Below the pieces are notes generated by a model. It searched no databases, was not told the origin of the DNA, and worked only from the letters and a program-made list of their open reading frames with translations. Shown piece after piece: positions 26,998 to 38,423 of a stretch of 64,000 bases of DNA. This DNA is from Slackia equolifaciens. Lineage in GTDB: Bacteria > Actinomycetota > Coriobacteriia > Coriobacteriales > Eggerthellaceae. Position 1 is the stretch's first letter, and the number at the start of each line of letters is the position of its first letter. A program made the position numbers and the translations under genes. The stretch is from NCBI RefSeq assembly GCF_003725995.1, contig NZ_QIBX01000001.1, forward strand, positions 248,001-312,000, read 5' to 3'.

Positions 26998-27717
26998 ATG
27001 AAGCTTGCCGTAATCAACCCCGTCGTCAACCTTCCACAGAACGTGTCCGATGCGATGAAGCCATACTTGGCCTCGCTCACCCGCACCGATACCGAAATCG
27101 AATATGTAACGCTCAAGCACGGTTTTCCCTCGGTTGAATCCGAGATGCAGGGCATGTTCAACGGCACCGAAATCGTGCGCGAGGCGCTCGCCGCAGCCCA
27201 GCGCGGCGCAGACGGCATCTTCGTGAACTGCTTCGACGACCCTGGCGTGCAGGCGCTACGCGAGATGATTGAAGTACCCGTGTTTGGAGGGTACGTGCCC
27301 TCGGTGCTCACGGCGCTTTCGCTGGGCGGACGCATCGGCATTATCACCACCGATTACGATGGCATCGCCAATGAAGAACGCAAAGCACGCACCGAAGGCT
27401 TCGACGGCAAGATTGCCGCCATCATCCCTGCCGACATGATGGTAGGTGAGGTGTTTGGCGGCGACGGCGTGGACGAGCGCCTGGCAGATGTTTGTTCACA
27501 GATGCACGATGAGTACCGCATCAACACCGTGATCTTGGGCTGCACCGGCATGCAGCGGGCAGTTGCAAAGCTGCGCAAACGTCTGGCTGACGCCCACTAC
27601 CCCGTCACCGTGGTGGAGCCCTTGGCGGCCGGCGTCACCCATCTGGAGCGCATGGTAACGCTCGGCATGACCAACTCCCTCCACATCGGCATCACTCTCG
27701 AAGGGCTTGTTGATTAG
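26998..27717 (+). CDS. Aspartate/glutamate/hydantoin racemase-family protein, copy 2
   Basis: 239 residues, which I take as the native length. The two catalytic cysteines are in FVNCFDDPG and ILGCTGMQ. It matches the first 239 residues of copy 1 exactly and ends in EGLVD followed by TAG. The substrate is not predictable; HyuE-like allantoin/hydantoin racemases and Asp/Glu racemases share this fold. It shares a transcription unit with the module 2 membrane protein and regulator. Confidence 0.9.
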   Translation: MKLAVINPVVNLPQNVSDAMKPYLASLTRTDTEIEYVTLKHGFPSVESEMQGMFNGTEIVREALAAAQRGADGIFVNCFDDPGVQALREMIEVPVFGGYVPSVLTALSLGGRIGIITTDYDGIANEERKARTEGFDGKIAAIIPADMMVGEVFGGDGVDERLADVCSQMHDEYRINTVILGCTGMQRAVAKLRKRLADAHYPVTVVEPLAAGVTHLERMVTLGMTNSLHIGITLEGLVD

Positions 27718-27830
27718 CCTCATGCCGATTATTGAAAACAATTGATGAGTCAGGTGAATGAAGCGGTTTGCTAAATGTACTAAAAAATGAATCTCGCTAT
27801 TGAAAAAACAGCGTTTTCCCGAATTAAGAG

Positions 27831-27863
27831 CAAAAGGGCCACCAGAATCATCTGGCGGCCCTT
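27831..27863 (-). terminator. Rho-independent terminator for the surface protein
   Basis: On the minus strand AAGGGCC-GCCAG and CTGG-T-GGCCCTT pair and run into TTTTG. It is 110 bases past the stop of the surface protein gene and faces the racemase unit. Confidence 0.8.
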
Positions 27864-27975
27864 GCCACGAGTTGAATTGTAGTGCCACGCCTGGCATGCA
27901 AGATAGGCACAATCGCCGGATACGAGCCTTCGCCCCCATCCGGGGTACCACAAGCCAGTCGCTGGGTGAACGGCT

Positions 27976-30156
27976 CTAGTTCCCGCCCAGGATGCGACGC
28001 AGGGTGCCCGCTGCCACGCCAAACGCCAAAGCGAAGCCGCCTACGAGCGCCGCAACGATGCCCACGCTCTCGTCATTGGTTTTGAGCAGGGTTTCCTTGC
28101 CCTCATCGGTCGATTTGTCGTTCTTGGAATCCCTCTGATCGCTTTGGCTGCCGTCCGCATCGCCGGCCTCGTCAGACTTGGACCCATCGCCCGACTTGTC
28201 CTCCCCTTGCGACGAGCCACCCTGGTTCTCAGAGGCATTCGATCCATCTGAACCCGAGCCCGTCTTATTGTCGGACCCTTCGCCCGAAGCAGCATTCGAG
28301 TTGGACTCTTCCGATCCGCCGGTGTTATGAGCGCCGTCAGTCGAGTCGTTTCCAGACCCTCCGCCCGTCTCTATTCCGGCACCGGTACTGCCGGAATCGG
28401 GCGTTTCCTCGGGCTTGTCGTTAGCGCCGGCATTTTCATCGTTGGATGTCGTGTCATCCGTAGCGTCGTTCGAAGGAGGAGCGGGAGTCGGCTCGGAATC
28501 CTCGTCGGAGCCGGAATTCGATCCCTCGCCCTCGTTGCTGCCGCCATCGGAGCCGCTCTCGGATCCGTCGTTTGCGGTCCCCCCGCCGCCACCATCATTC
28601 GTGCCGGTGTCACCCGAAGGAGCATCGTCCGACGGAGCATCACCGCCGTTTCCGTTGGAGGAGTCCTCCCCCGCACCGGAGTTGCTACCGGAGTCGGGGG
28701 TATCTACCGCCCCATCGGTAGAACCGCCAGACTCGCCCCCATTGGAGGAATCGGCATTGCCCGACCCATTGCCGCCCGACGAACCTTCGCCATCCGTAAC
28801 GGCGTCATCGGACTCCGCAGGCGGCGTGGGCACTACGGTCTGCTTCTTTTTCCACTGCGCGTACAGCACATCGTCGCCCTTGGTGAGCGTGTAGCTGGAT
28901 CCCGCGGCGTAGCTCTTGCCGGAGCCGTCTTTCTTGGTGTTCCAGCCCATGACCTCGTAGCCGTCACGCGTGAAGCCGCACGCAGCTACCTTGACGCTCT
29001 TGTTCACGGTTCCATTGGTGGCGCTCATCTTGCCGGAACCGCCGTTGGCGTTGTAGGACAGGCTATCCGCCTGCTGCGCCTCGTCCTCGGCGATATACGC
29101 CAGGCAATCAGCTTTCTCGCTGCGATAGCGGTTCTGCCAGCCGGCATGATACTCAGGCTGCGCCTTGTAGAACACCGCCACGTTATTTACCACGTAGTCA
29201 CACAGCGTGGTTACGAACTCGCGGTCAGACATGGCGTTGGCCTTCTTGTAATCGCCGTTCCAGGCACCCGGCCATTTGTAGCTATCGTGCCACGTGCCGT
29301 TCCAATCGTATCCGCTCGTGTAGCCGCCAACGAACTTTCGCCACCCTCCGGTGCCGAACAGATTGGACATGCCCCAAACGAGCCCCTTAACGCAATCGGC
29401 ACGCTCAGAGATATCGATACCCAAGCTTTTCAGATACTTTTCGGCCGGAAGATAATACTCTTTGTAGGCCCAATTATCCTGCAAAGCAGAAAAGCCCGCA
29501 GGATCGGCCTTATAGGCCGCATGCCAAGAGCTGTTGAGCTTGGTGCCGATGCTGGTCAGCTTTCCAGTGGAAGAGTTATACAAATCGCCCGTGATGTCGG
29601 TGGTCAGAACCCACTTGAACATCGAGTAGGTATCGGGGTCGTAGTTATAGCAAGAAATGAGGAAATCATCCAAGCCGTAGCGGTTATCGAACTGGTAGTA
29701 ACCCATCGCATGATAACCGTCGCCCCACGATAGACCCTGGTCGTAATTGCGACCGCTTTCGTAGGCGGTGAAGTATTTCATCTCGTCGGACAGGGCGACA
29801 GGCGCAATCGATGCCGCCATCGGTGCGGCATAAGCGCGTGACATCATCATGACCGTAGGGGCCTCAACGTAAAAATCCTCTTTGTCGTAGGCAGCTGGCT
29901 CCTCGACCGTTTCTTCTCCGGCCGCTGCAGAAGAATCTTCTGCAGCCTCTCCGTCTTCGGAAGAAGCCTCAGAGGTCATAGCGTCTTCGGATTCAGCGGT
30001 GTCTTCAGTCGCATCGGCATGGGCGGCAGCATCGCCGCCAGCTTCGCCGACAATCTCGGAATCAGCGCTCTCAGCGGCAAGGGCAGCCGCGGGAGTCATG
30101 CCGAACGCAAGCGTGAGAGTCATGCCTGCAACGACGATATGGCGCGTAGGTTTCAT
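27976..30156 (-). CDS. Large secreted/surface protein with lysozyme-like domain, InlB-type repeat and C-terminal anchor
   Basis: 726 residues. A Sec signal peptide (MKPTRHIVVAGMTLTLAFG, cut near AALAAES) is followed by an acidic Ala/Glu stretch to about 110. A folded aromatic-rich domain (125-365; YESGRNYDQGLSWGDGYHAMGYYQFD) resembles VgrG-associated/phage lysozyme-like domains, an uncertain match. One Listeria-Bacteroides (InlB B) repeat lies at about 370-430 (LSYNANGGSGKM, YAQWKKK). Then come 250 residues of Ser/Gly/Asn/Asp low complexity and a final hydrophobic helix before RRILGGN. No LPXTG motif is visible; membrane anchoring by the helix is likelier. The start at 30156 follows AAGGAGGGG. 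Probably a wall-spanning protein acting on peptidoglycan or binding surfaces. Confidence 0.82.
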   Translation of the reverse strand: MKPTRHIVVAGMTLTLAFGMTPAAALAAESADSEIVGEAGGDAAAHADATEDTAESEDAMTSEASSEDGEAAEDSSAAAGEETVEEPAAYDKEDFYVEAPTVMMMSRAYAAPMAASIAPVALSDEMKYFTAYESGRNYDQGLSWGDGYHAMGYYQFDNRYGLDDFLISCYNYDPDTYSMFKWVLTTDITGDLYNSSTGKLTSIGTKLNSSWHAAYKADPAGFSALQDNWAYKEYYLPAEKYLKSLGIDISERADCVKGLVWGMSNLFGTGGWRKFVGGYTSGYDWNGTWHDSYKWPGAWNGDYKKANAMSDREFVTTLCDYVVNNVAVFYKAQPEYHAGWQNRYRSEKADCLAYIAEDEAQQADSLSYNANGGSGKMSATNGTVNKSVKVAACGFTRDGYEVMGWNTKKDGSGKSYAAGSSYTLTKGDDVLYAQWKKKQTVVPTPPAESDDAVTDGEGSSGGNGSGNADSSNGGESGGSTDGAVDTPDSGSNSGAGEDSSNGNGGDAPSDDAPSGDTGTNDGGGGGTANDGSESGSDGGSNEGEGSNSGSDEDSEPTPAPPSNDATDDTTSNDENAGANDKPEETPDSGSTGAGIETGGGSGNDSTDGAHNTGGSEESNSNAASGEGSDNKTGSGSDGSNASENQGGSSQGEDKSGDGSKSDEAGDADGSQSDQRDSKNDKSTDEGKETLLKTNDESVGIVAALVGGFALAFGVAAGTLRRILGGN

Positions 30157-30604
30157 CGGAAGAGCCCCTCCTTCTGCGCAACCCTCGCAAGCAAACGCGC
30201 CGCACCGCATAAGCAAAACATGGCGGAGGCGGCATGCGCGACGTTGCGAGACGTGCCGAGGGGCACGATGCGCGTAGTTCGATTGGTGTGCGTATGCGCT
30301 GTTAGTTCGAGCCTATCTAACCACACTCTCAGCTCTTCGTCATCTGTTTCAACTGAATTTTTCAGCCAATTTCGAGGGTTCTTCACAAGCGGTTTTCCGA
30401 GGTCAGAGGCCTATACTACATGTAGTGCCATCTCTTCTATGCCTTGTGGAAACCAAGGGATACCAAGCCTCTTTCAACGACCCAACCTCCCTTGAAACAC
30501 AAAAAGGGCGGCTCCTTAAGGAACCGCCCTTGCATTGCGTATGACGCTCGCGGGTAGCCACATGGACTACGCCACAAAGGCTTAAAAGCCCTTGCCTTCA
30601 AGCA
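30157..30604. other. Intergenic region between atpC and the surface protein
   Basis: It holds the ATP synthase terminator (30501-30532) and a 12-base perfect palindrome ACTACATGTAGT at 30415-30426, next to TATACT on the plus strand. No gene is supported. The promoter of the surface protein should lie in the 30160-30420 part but was not resolved. Confidence 0.5.
30501..30532 (-). terminator. Rho-independent terminator of the ATP synthase operon
   Basis: On the minus strand AGGGCGG-TTCC and GGAG-CCGCCCT pair, followed by TTTTTG. It lies 73 bases after atpC. Confidence 0.88.
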
Positions 30605-30877
30605 CTAAGCCTGATGGCTCTCCTCGGCCTTGTCAGCGAGGATGATGACCCTCTTGCCGTCGACCTGCACGTAGCCGCCTTCGATGGCGAACTCCTTGTG
30701 CGGGCCGCCCTCTTCTTCCTGGATGCGGACTACGCCGTCGGCCAGGGTGGACACGACGGGCGCATGGTCGTACAGAAAGCCCATCTCGCCCTCGGTGCCG
30801 GGAACCACGACGAAGTGGACATCGCCGGAGTAGAACTTCGCCTCAGGCGTCACGATATCGCAGGCAAACTTGGTCAT
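30605..30877 (-). CDS. atpC: ATP synthase epsilon subunit, short form
   Basis: 90 residues, against about 130-140 in most bacteria. The N-terminal beta-sandwich that contacts gamma and the c-ring is complete (FACDIVTPEAKFYSGDVHFV, GEMGFLYDHAPVVSTL), ending ILADKAEESHQA. The C-terminal two-helix domain that inhibits ATP hydrolysis is absent. Short epsilon subunits are known in some actinobacteria. The last gene of the operon, one base after atpD; inhibition by the epsilon C-terminus is therefore not expected here. Confidence 0.95.
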   Translation of the reverse strand: MTKFACDIVTPEAKFYSGDVHFVVVPGTEGEMGFLYDHAPVVSTLADGVVRIQEEEGGPHKEFAIEGGYVQVDGKRVIILADKAEESHQA

Positions 30878-30878
30878 G

Positions 30879-32336
<1,458 letters not shown>

Positions 32337-33257
32337 TTAATCCTCCAAAGCAGCAGCGCCGCCCACGATCTCGTTAATCTCGGTGGTGATGGCGCCTTGA
32401 CGTACACGGTTGTACAACCGCGACAGCGTTTCCACGATCTCGTTCGCGTTCTCGGTTGCCGAGTGCATTGCCGTGCGTCGTGCAGCCTGCTCGCCTGCGG
32501 CGGAATCGATCAACGCGTGGTAGATCGAGGTGCGCAGGTATGCGGGCAGCAGGCGCTGGAGCACATCGGCGGGCTCGGGCTCGAACTCAAGCGAAGCGGA
32601 AACGGTATCGGCGGACTGATCGGCAGCGTCGGCCGCATCCAAGGAGGATCCGGCGGCAGCGGCCATAACGGCCTGCGTGTCAACGGGCAGGATAATCTCC
32701 TCGCGGAGAACCTGCTCAGCGGCGTTCTTGGCGTGGTTGTACACCAGAACGACCTCATCCACGCTGCCCTCTTCATACGCCTTCACGGCGTAATCGGCGA
32801 TCTGTTTCGCCTCTTCAAACGTAGGGTCGGCAGAAAGATCCGCGAATTCAAGCACCGGATTGATCTTGCGATACTTGAAGAATCCGATTGCCTTCTTGCC
32901 GCAGGCGATCACTTCCACCTCGACACCCTGCGCCTTTTTTGCGCGGATCGTCTTCTCAACCGAGCGCAGGACGTTGGAGTTGAAGCCTCCGGCGAGGCCG
33001 CGGTCAGAAACCACGGCCACCGCCAGAATGCGCTTCACATTCTCACGCTTTTCCAGCAAAGGATTCTCGCTGGCCTGCACGCGCTCCGCGACGCCTTGCA
33101 GCATCTCGGTCATGGATTCGGAGTAGGGCGTGGCGGCGTAGATGCGCTCGGTGGCATGCTTCACCTTCGCGCCTGCAACCATCTCCATGGTGCGCGTAAT
33201 CTGCTTGGTCGAAGAAATCGACTTGATGCGCTTGTCTATGTCGTGCAGGTTAGGCAT
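32337..33257 (-). CDS. atpG: ATP synthase gamma subunit
   Basis: 306 residues; the central shaft of F1. N-terminal coiled coil starts HDIDKRIKSISSTKQITRTMEMV and the C-terminal helix holds RQGAITTEINEIVGGAAAL. The middle domain has the usual SDRGLAGGFN. Slightly longer than the 285-290 average because of an acidic insert around residues 200-225 (AADAADQSADTV), as often seen in actinobacteria. Confidence 0.97.
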   Translation of the reverse strand: MPNLHDIDKRIKSISSTKQITRTMEMVAGAKVKHATERIYAATPYSESMTEMLQGVAERVQASENPLLEKRENVKRILAVAVVSDRGLAGGFNSNVLRSVEKTIRAKKAQGVEVEVIACGKKAIGFFKYRKINPVLEFADLSADPTFEEAKQIADYAVKAYEEGSVDEVVLVYNHAKNAAEQVLREEIILPVDTQAVMAAAAGSSLDAADAADQSADTVSASLEFEPEPADVLQRLLPAYLRTSIYHALIDSAAGEQAARRTAMHSATENANEIVETLSRLYNRVRQGAITTEINEIVGGAAALED

Positions 33258-33269
33258 GTTCGGCCTTCC

Positions 33270-34828
<1,559 letters not shown>

Positions 34829-34829
<1 letters not shown>

Positions 34830-35407
34830 TAGCATTCACCTCCATCGTTTGTTTCCGTAAGCACGTTGCGAGTGCGCTCCAGTTGGGACGCTACGCTCGC
34901 GTCGATGCGTTTTCCATGAGTGCTCATGATGATGCCGCCCAGGATAGACTTGTCGATGTGCTCGCGCAGAACGACGTTCTTGCCCAGATCCTGAGACAGC
35001 TTCTCGATGATGACCTTGCGGAGCTCGTCGTCGAGTTCCACCACAGTGGTCACGTCGACGACGCACACGCCCAGCTTCTCTTCAGACGCGTCGCGATAGG
35101 TGGACACAACCTGGGAGAGCTGTCCGAGGTTTTCGCGTTCCGCCATGACGGCGATGACGCTGCGAATCAAGGGGTCGACCCCCTCGAACACGCCTTCGGC
35201 CAACTGGTGGCGCTGCTCAGGGAGAAGAGCCGGGTTGGCCAGGGCGTCACGCAGATCCGCGTTGCCGCGGTAGATGCTGAGCACCTGCTCCAGCTGATCG
35301 CGAACCTCCAGCACGCGCTCCTGGCCGCCCGCGTTGTACGCAGCGTCCAGCAGCATGCCGGCATAGGTGGCAACCTCTTCTTTAACGAGCAGTCGGTTAG
35401 TTGGCAT
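34829..35407 (-). CDS. atpH: ATP synthase delta subunit
   Basis: 192 residues; part of the peripheral stalk joining F1 to subunit b. Family pattern [14 protein letters not shown] near the N-terminus and the C-terminal [16 protein letters not shown]... region before QLERTRN. Overlaps atpF by eleven bases and atpA by one, so translation is coupled. Confidence 0.95.
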
Positions 35408-36041
35408 CGAAACTACCTGCCTCTTCGACGTAGCGCTTGATCATCTTGCGATGCTCCTCATCGGACAGATCGTTGCCGATGAGCTTGGCAGCCACAGCAA
35501 CCGAGATATCGGCGACGGATGCCTGGAGGTCGGCCTTGGCCGCCTTCTTGTCCGCCTCGATGGCCGCATGGGCCTTCTCGATCATGTCAGCGGCTTCCTT
35601 CTGCGCCTTGGCGGTGATGTCGGCCTTCACGTCTTCGCCGGTCTGCTTGGCATCGGCGATGATCTTGGAAGCCTGGGCCTTGGCCTCGGCGAGCTCCTGC
35701 TTGTACTCGGCAAGCACACGCTCAGATTCCTGGCGGGCCTCTTCCGCATTCTTCAGGTCATCGCGAATGGTGTTGGCGCGCTTTTCGAGCATCTTGTCGA
35801 ACATCGGCCAGCCGAACTTCGCGAGGACGATCCACAGAATGATGAAGGCGACGAGCATGGGGATGAATTCGTTCATCTTGGGGAGAATGGCACCGATGCC
35901 GCCCTCCTCAGAAGCGAATGCATACGCCGGGCAGGCCAGAGCTGCAGCGCCCGCGATAGCGACCGCGGAAGTGAGCTTTGCTGCCTTGGTCTTGTACGCT
36001 TTCAACTCGCTTGCCTCCTGTTCTTTTCTCGTAAGAATCAT
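35397..36041 (-). CDS. atpF: ATP synthase b subunit with signal-like N-terminal extension
   Basis: 214 residues. The b-subunit membrane helix (FIPMLVAFIILWIVLAKFGWP, written here in part) is at about 58-78, followed by a long charged coiled coil and the delta-binding end. Ahead of it is an extra hydrophobic segment, LTSAVAIAGAAALACPAYAF, with the look of a cleavable signal peptide or second membrane helix. Similar extensions occur in other coriobacterial and some actinobacterial b subunits. The start with MILTRKEQEA is the first available. Confidence 0.93.
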   Translation of the reverse strand: MILTRKEQEASELKAYKTKAAKLTSAVAIAGAAALACPAYAFASEEGGIGAILPKMNEFIPMLVAFIILWIVLAKFGWPMFDKMLEKRANTIRDDLKNAEEARQESERVLAEYKQELAEAKAQASKIIADAKQTGEDVKADITAKAQKEAADMIEKAHAAIEADKKAAKADLQASVADISVAVAAKLIGNDLSDEEHRKMIKRYVEEAGSFDAN

Positions 36042-36056
36042 ACGGTGAATCGTCGA

Positions 36057-36275
36057 TTAACCGATGAAGAACAGAACCAAGCCGAGCAGAGCCAGTGCCT
36101 CAGACATAGCAGCACCGATGAAGAAGTAGCCCATGAGCTGACCCTTCATCTCGGGCTGGCGGGCGGCCGAGGTGCACAGGCCGTAGGTGGCGATGCCGAT
36201 ACCGATGCCAGGGCCGATGGCAGCGAGGCCATAGCCGACGACCTTCAGTGCGGCGAGCGCGAGGGTGATTTCCAC
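36057..36275 (-). CDS. atpE: ATP synthase c subunit
   Basis: 72 residues, two membrane helices joined by the RQPE loop. The ion-binding Glu is in helix two (AAMSEALALLGLVLFF). Helix one (GPGIGIGIATYG) has no Gln at the Na+-ligand position used by sodium-type rings, so proton coupling is likelier (inference from known Na+ motifs). The start is GTG at 36275, set by AAAGGAGG; an upstream in-frame start would run back through the intercistronic hairpin. Confidence 0.95.
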   Translation of the reverse strand: MEITLALAALKVVGYGLAAIGPGIGIGIATYGLCTSAARQPEMKGQLMGYFFIGAAMSEALALLGLVLFFIG

Positions 36276-36292
36276 TGTTTCCTCCTTTGACG

Positions 36293-36312
36293 GGTTTCGC
36301 TTGTGCGAAACC
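36293..36312 (-). promoter_or_regulatory. Stem-loop just upstream of the atpE ribosome binding site
   Basis: GGTTTCGC and GCGAAACC pair perfectly around TTGT, about ten bases ahead of AAAGGAGG. It lies in the 172-base atpB-atpE gap and may set a processing end or raise atpE translation, which must exceed that of its neighbours. Confidence 0.5.
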
Positions 36313-36447
36313 TTCTGCCTATACTGTTCAGCTGAGGGGTGCAGCTGCAACACCAAATTCAGACCGCGTTACGCTGCGGCGTGCGGCCAAGTGCGCCTTG
36401 ACGGGCGGCCGGCCATTCCGGTGGTGCGTCCTCACGACGCGACGCGT

Positions 36448-37242
36448 TTAGTGAGGATGGACGGCTCCGCCGATGTAGGAAGCCGAGAGGATGGCGAACA
36501 CGAACGCCTGGATGAATGCCACGAGGCACTCCAGCGCGTAGATGAGCACCAGCAGCAGGAACCACAGGATAGACACGCCGCCGGCGAGGATATCCATAGA
36601 TCCGCTGAGCAGACCGACCTGGATGAAGCAGGTGGTAGCGATGGCGAAGATGGCGAGCATCATGTGGCCGGCGAGCATGTTGCCGTAAAGTCGGACGGCC
36701 AGCGTGAGCACGCGGATGACCGTGGAGAACAGCTCCAGGAACCAGATGATGGGCTTCATCGGGCCGCTGATGCCCGAGGGAGCGAGGCTGGCGATGTAGC
36801 CGCCCACGCCGTTAGCCTTGATGCCGTAGACGATGAAGTAGACAAACGAAATGGCGGAAAGCGCCCAGGTGCAGGAGATGGCGCCGGTAGCCGTCTTGAA
36901 GCCGGGAATGAGGCTCAAGAAGTTGCAGATAAGGATGAAGAAGAACAGCGTGGCCAGGAAGGGCACGTGCTTCTTGAAGCCATTGCCGATAACGTCCTCG
37001 GCAACGTTTTTGTTCACGAAGTCATAGCCGTACTCCACCATGTTGACGAACTTGTTGGTGGGAACCAGCTTGGTCTTGTTGGCGGCGACCAAAATCACGA
37101 TGAACGTGACGGCCAGCGCGATGAACAGCCAGATGACGTACTGGGTGACGTTCCAGCCGCCGATGCTGAACACCGTCTGCGGATCGAAGTGAGCCGCGAT
37201 GCCCTGCGCCTCCTCGACGAACTTGTTGAGAGCTTCGCCCAT
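36448..37242 (-). CDS. atpB: ATP synthase a subunit
   Basis: 264 residues, polytopic; forms the proton half-channels against the c-ring. The conserved Arg lies in VLTLAVRLYGNMLAGHM, and the last helices hold VAFIQAFVFAILSASYIGGAV. First Fo gene after the small atpI-like gene. Confidence 0.97.
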   Translation of the reverse strand: MGEALNKFVEEAQGIAAHFDPQTVFSIGGWNVTQYVIWLFIALAVTFIVILVAANKTKLVPTNKFVNMVEYGYDFVNKNVAEDVIGNGFKKHVPFLATLFFFILICNFLSLIPGFKTATGAISCTWALSAISFVYFIVYGIKANGVGGYIASLAPSGISGPMKPIIWFLELFSTVIRVLTLAVRLYGNMLAGHMMLAIFAIATTCFIQVGLLSGSMDILAGGVSILWFLLLVLIYALECLVAFIQAFVFAILSASYIGGAVHPH

Positions 37243-37269
37243 GAGATTCCTTCCTTAGACGACAATTCC

Positions 37270-37563
37270 CTATTTCACGCGCTTGCGCTTAGCGAGCACG
37301 TTCTTATACAGCACGTATACGATGGTGCAGCCCAGAAATACGACGCCCTCGGCGACGACATAGGACACCAGCGACTCACGCGCAAGCATTGCGCACGCGA
37401 TGAGCCCCGCGATGAGGATGACCATGGAGATGCAGACGCCCACCAGACCGTACAGTCCGATGGTCAGAGCATGGGTGGAAGTAGAACGGCGCGATAGCCT
37501 CAGAGACAGGAACAGAGGTAGGAATCCGAGGACTCCGGTCAGAATCCCTAGTGCAATGAGCAT
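37270..37563 (-). CDS. AtpI-like small membrane protein
   Basis: 97 residues with four hydrophobic segments and a basic end (LAKRKRVK). Its place as first gene of the ATP synthase operon, 28 bases before atpB, marks it as the functional counterpart of AtpI, thought to help c-ring assembly; sequence similarity cannot be judged by eye. The ATG at 37563 is chosen because the longer frame adds a Cys/charged tail. A GGAGA site lies rather far (about 14 bases) upstream, so expression may be low. Confidence 0.7.
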   Translation of the reverse strand: MLIALGILTGVLGFLPLFLSLRLSRRSTSTHALTIGLYGLVGVCISMVILIAGLIACAMLARESLVSYVVAEGVVFLGCTIVYVLYKNVLAKRKRVK

Positions 37564-37879
37564 ATGGCGCTGGTCACTCTCCTTCTCCGTGGCATTTGGG
37601 CATGCGCACACAACGGCTTAGCCGAAAACGGGTAGTATGCTAACAAATATTTAAGCCCCGCACGTGAAGATGCGCCGAAAAGCTGAAAAAATCGCGCAAG
37701 CGGGGTGATTTTTATGCACTCTTTACGTGCGACCAGGCAACATTATGCCGACATTTGAGAATTTCTTCACAAATGGCGGCGTTAATTGTGGAGCCGGCGC
37801 GAAGAAGCGCACGGCTCGCATCGATTCGACAGGCAAGCCGCCACCTCATGCCAAGCCGCGCCCGCTCCGTGCCTTAAGG
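37564..37879. other. Promoter-side intergenic region of the ATP synthase operon
   Basis: An AT-rich patch near 37640-37655 is the likeliest operon promoter. CGGCT-T-AGCCG at 37614-37624 is a small perfect palindrome. A 16-base direct repeat, TCGACAGGCAAGCCGC, occurs at 37826-37841 and again at 37884-37899, where it encodes the end of the dCMP deaminase, suggesting a local duplication of that gene's 3' end. Confidence 0.45.
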
Positions 37880-38362
37880 CTACTCGACAGGCAAGCCGCG
37901 CGCTTCTCCGGGCTCTACGACGCGAATCTTGATATCGGTTTCGCCCAGGAGCTCCTCCGCCAGCTTGTCAGGGTAGCCCTCGGCGAACACAATCTCGCGG
38001 ATGCCGGCGTTGATGAGCATCTTAGCGCACACCACGCAAGGCTCTGTAGTTATATAGATAGAGGAGCCCTCGATGTCGATGCCATAGCGCGCCGCCTGGA
38101 TAATCGCGTTCTGCTCGGCATGCAGACCGCGGCAGATTTCGTGGCGCTGCCCCGAAGGCACGCCCAGCTGCTCGCGCAAACAGCCCGTCTCATCGCAATG
38201 GCGCAGGCCCGACGGCACGCCGTTGTAGCCCGTGGCCAAGATGCGGCGGTCTTTCACGATCACTGCTCCCACCGCGCGGCGCAGGCACGTGGAGCGCATA
38301 GACACCTCAAAGGCAAGGTGGATGAAATACTGATCCCAGCTGGGACGTTTGATATCGCGCAT
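37880..38362 (-). CDS. dCMP deaminase family protein
   Basis: 160 residues; deaminates dCMP to dUMP for thymidylate synthesis. Zinc site: HAEQNAI with the catalytic Glu and PCVVCAKM with both cysteines. An N-terminal allosteric-type region holds [22 protein letters not shown]. The start at 38362 ([13 protein letters not shown]) follows AAAGG. Also fits ComE operon protein 2 (ComEB). It lies 60 bases after upp in a pyrimidine-salvage pair. Confidence 0.93.
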   Translation of the reverse strand: MRDIKRPSWDQYFIHLAFEVSMRSTCLRRAVGAVIVKDRRILATGYNGVPSGLRHCDETGCLREQLGVPSGQRHEICRGLHAEQNAIIQAARYGIDIEGSSIYITTEPCVVCAKMLINAGIREIVFAEGYPDKLAEELLGETDIKIRVVEPGEARGLPVE

Positions 38363-38423
38363 ACATACCAACCTTTCAGAATGCGCATGAATTGCGCCGC
38401 TGCGCGGTCGTAGCGGCGCAGCG

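Noticed and set aside
27976-28080. LPXTG-type sortase signal at the end of the surface protein
   Set aside because: The sequence before the final helix is LLKTNDESV, with no LPXTG-like pentapeptide; only a membrane helix is supported.
30412-30532. Small RNA starting near TATACT at 30412 and ending at the hairpin 30501-30532
   Set aside because: No acceptable -35 element is present, and the hairpin has its T-tract on the other strand.
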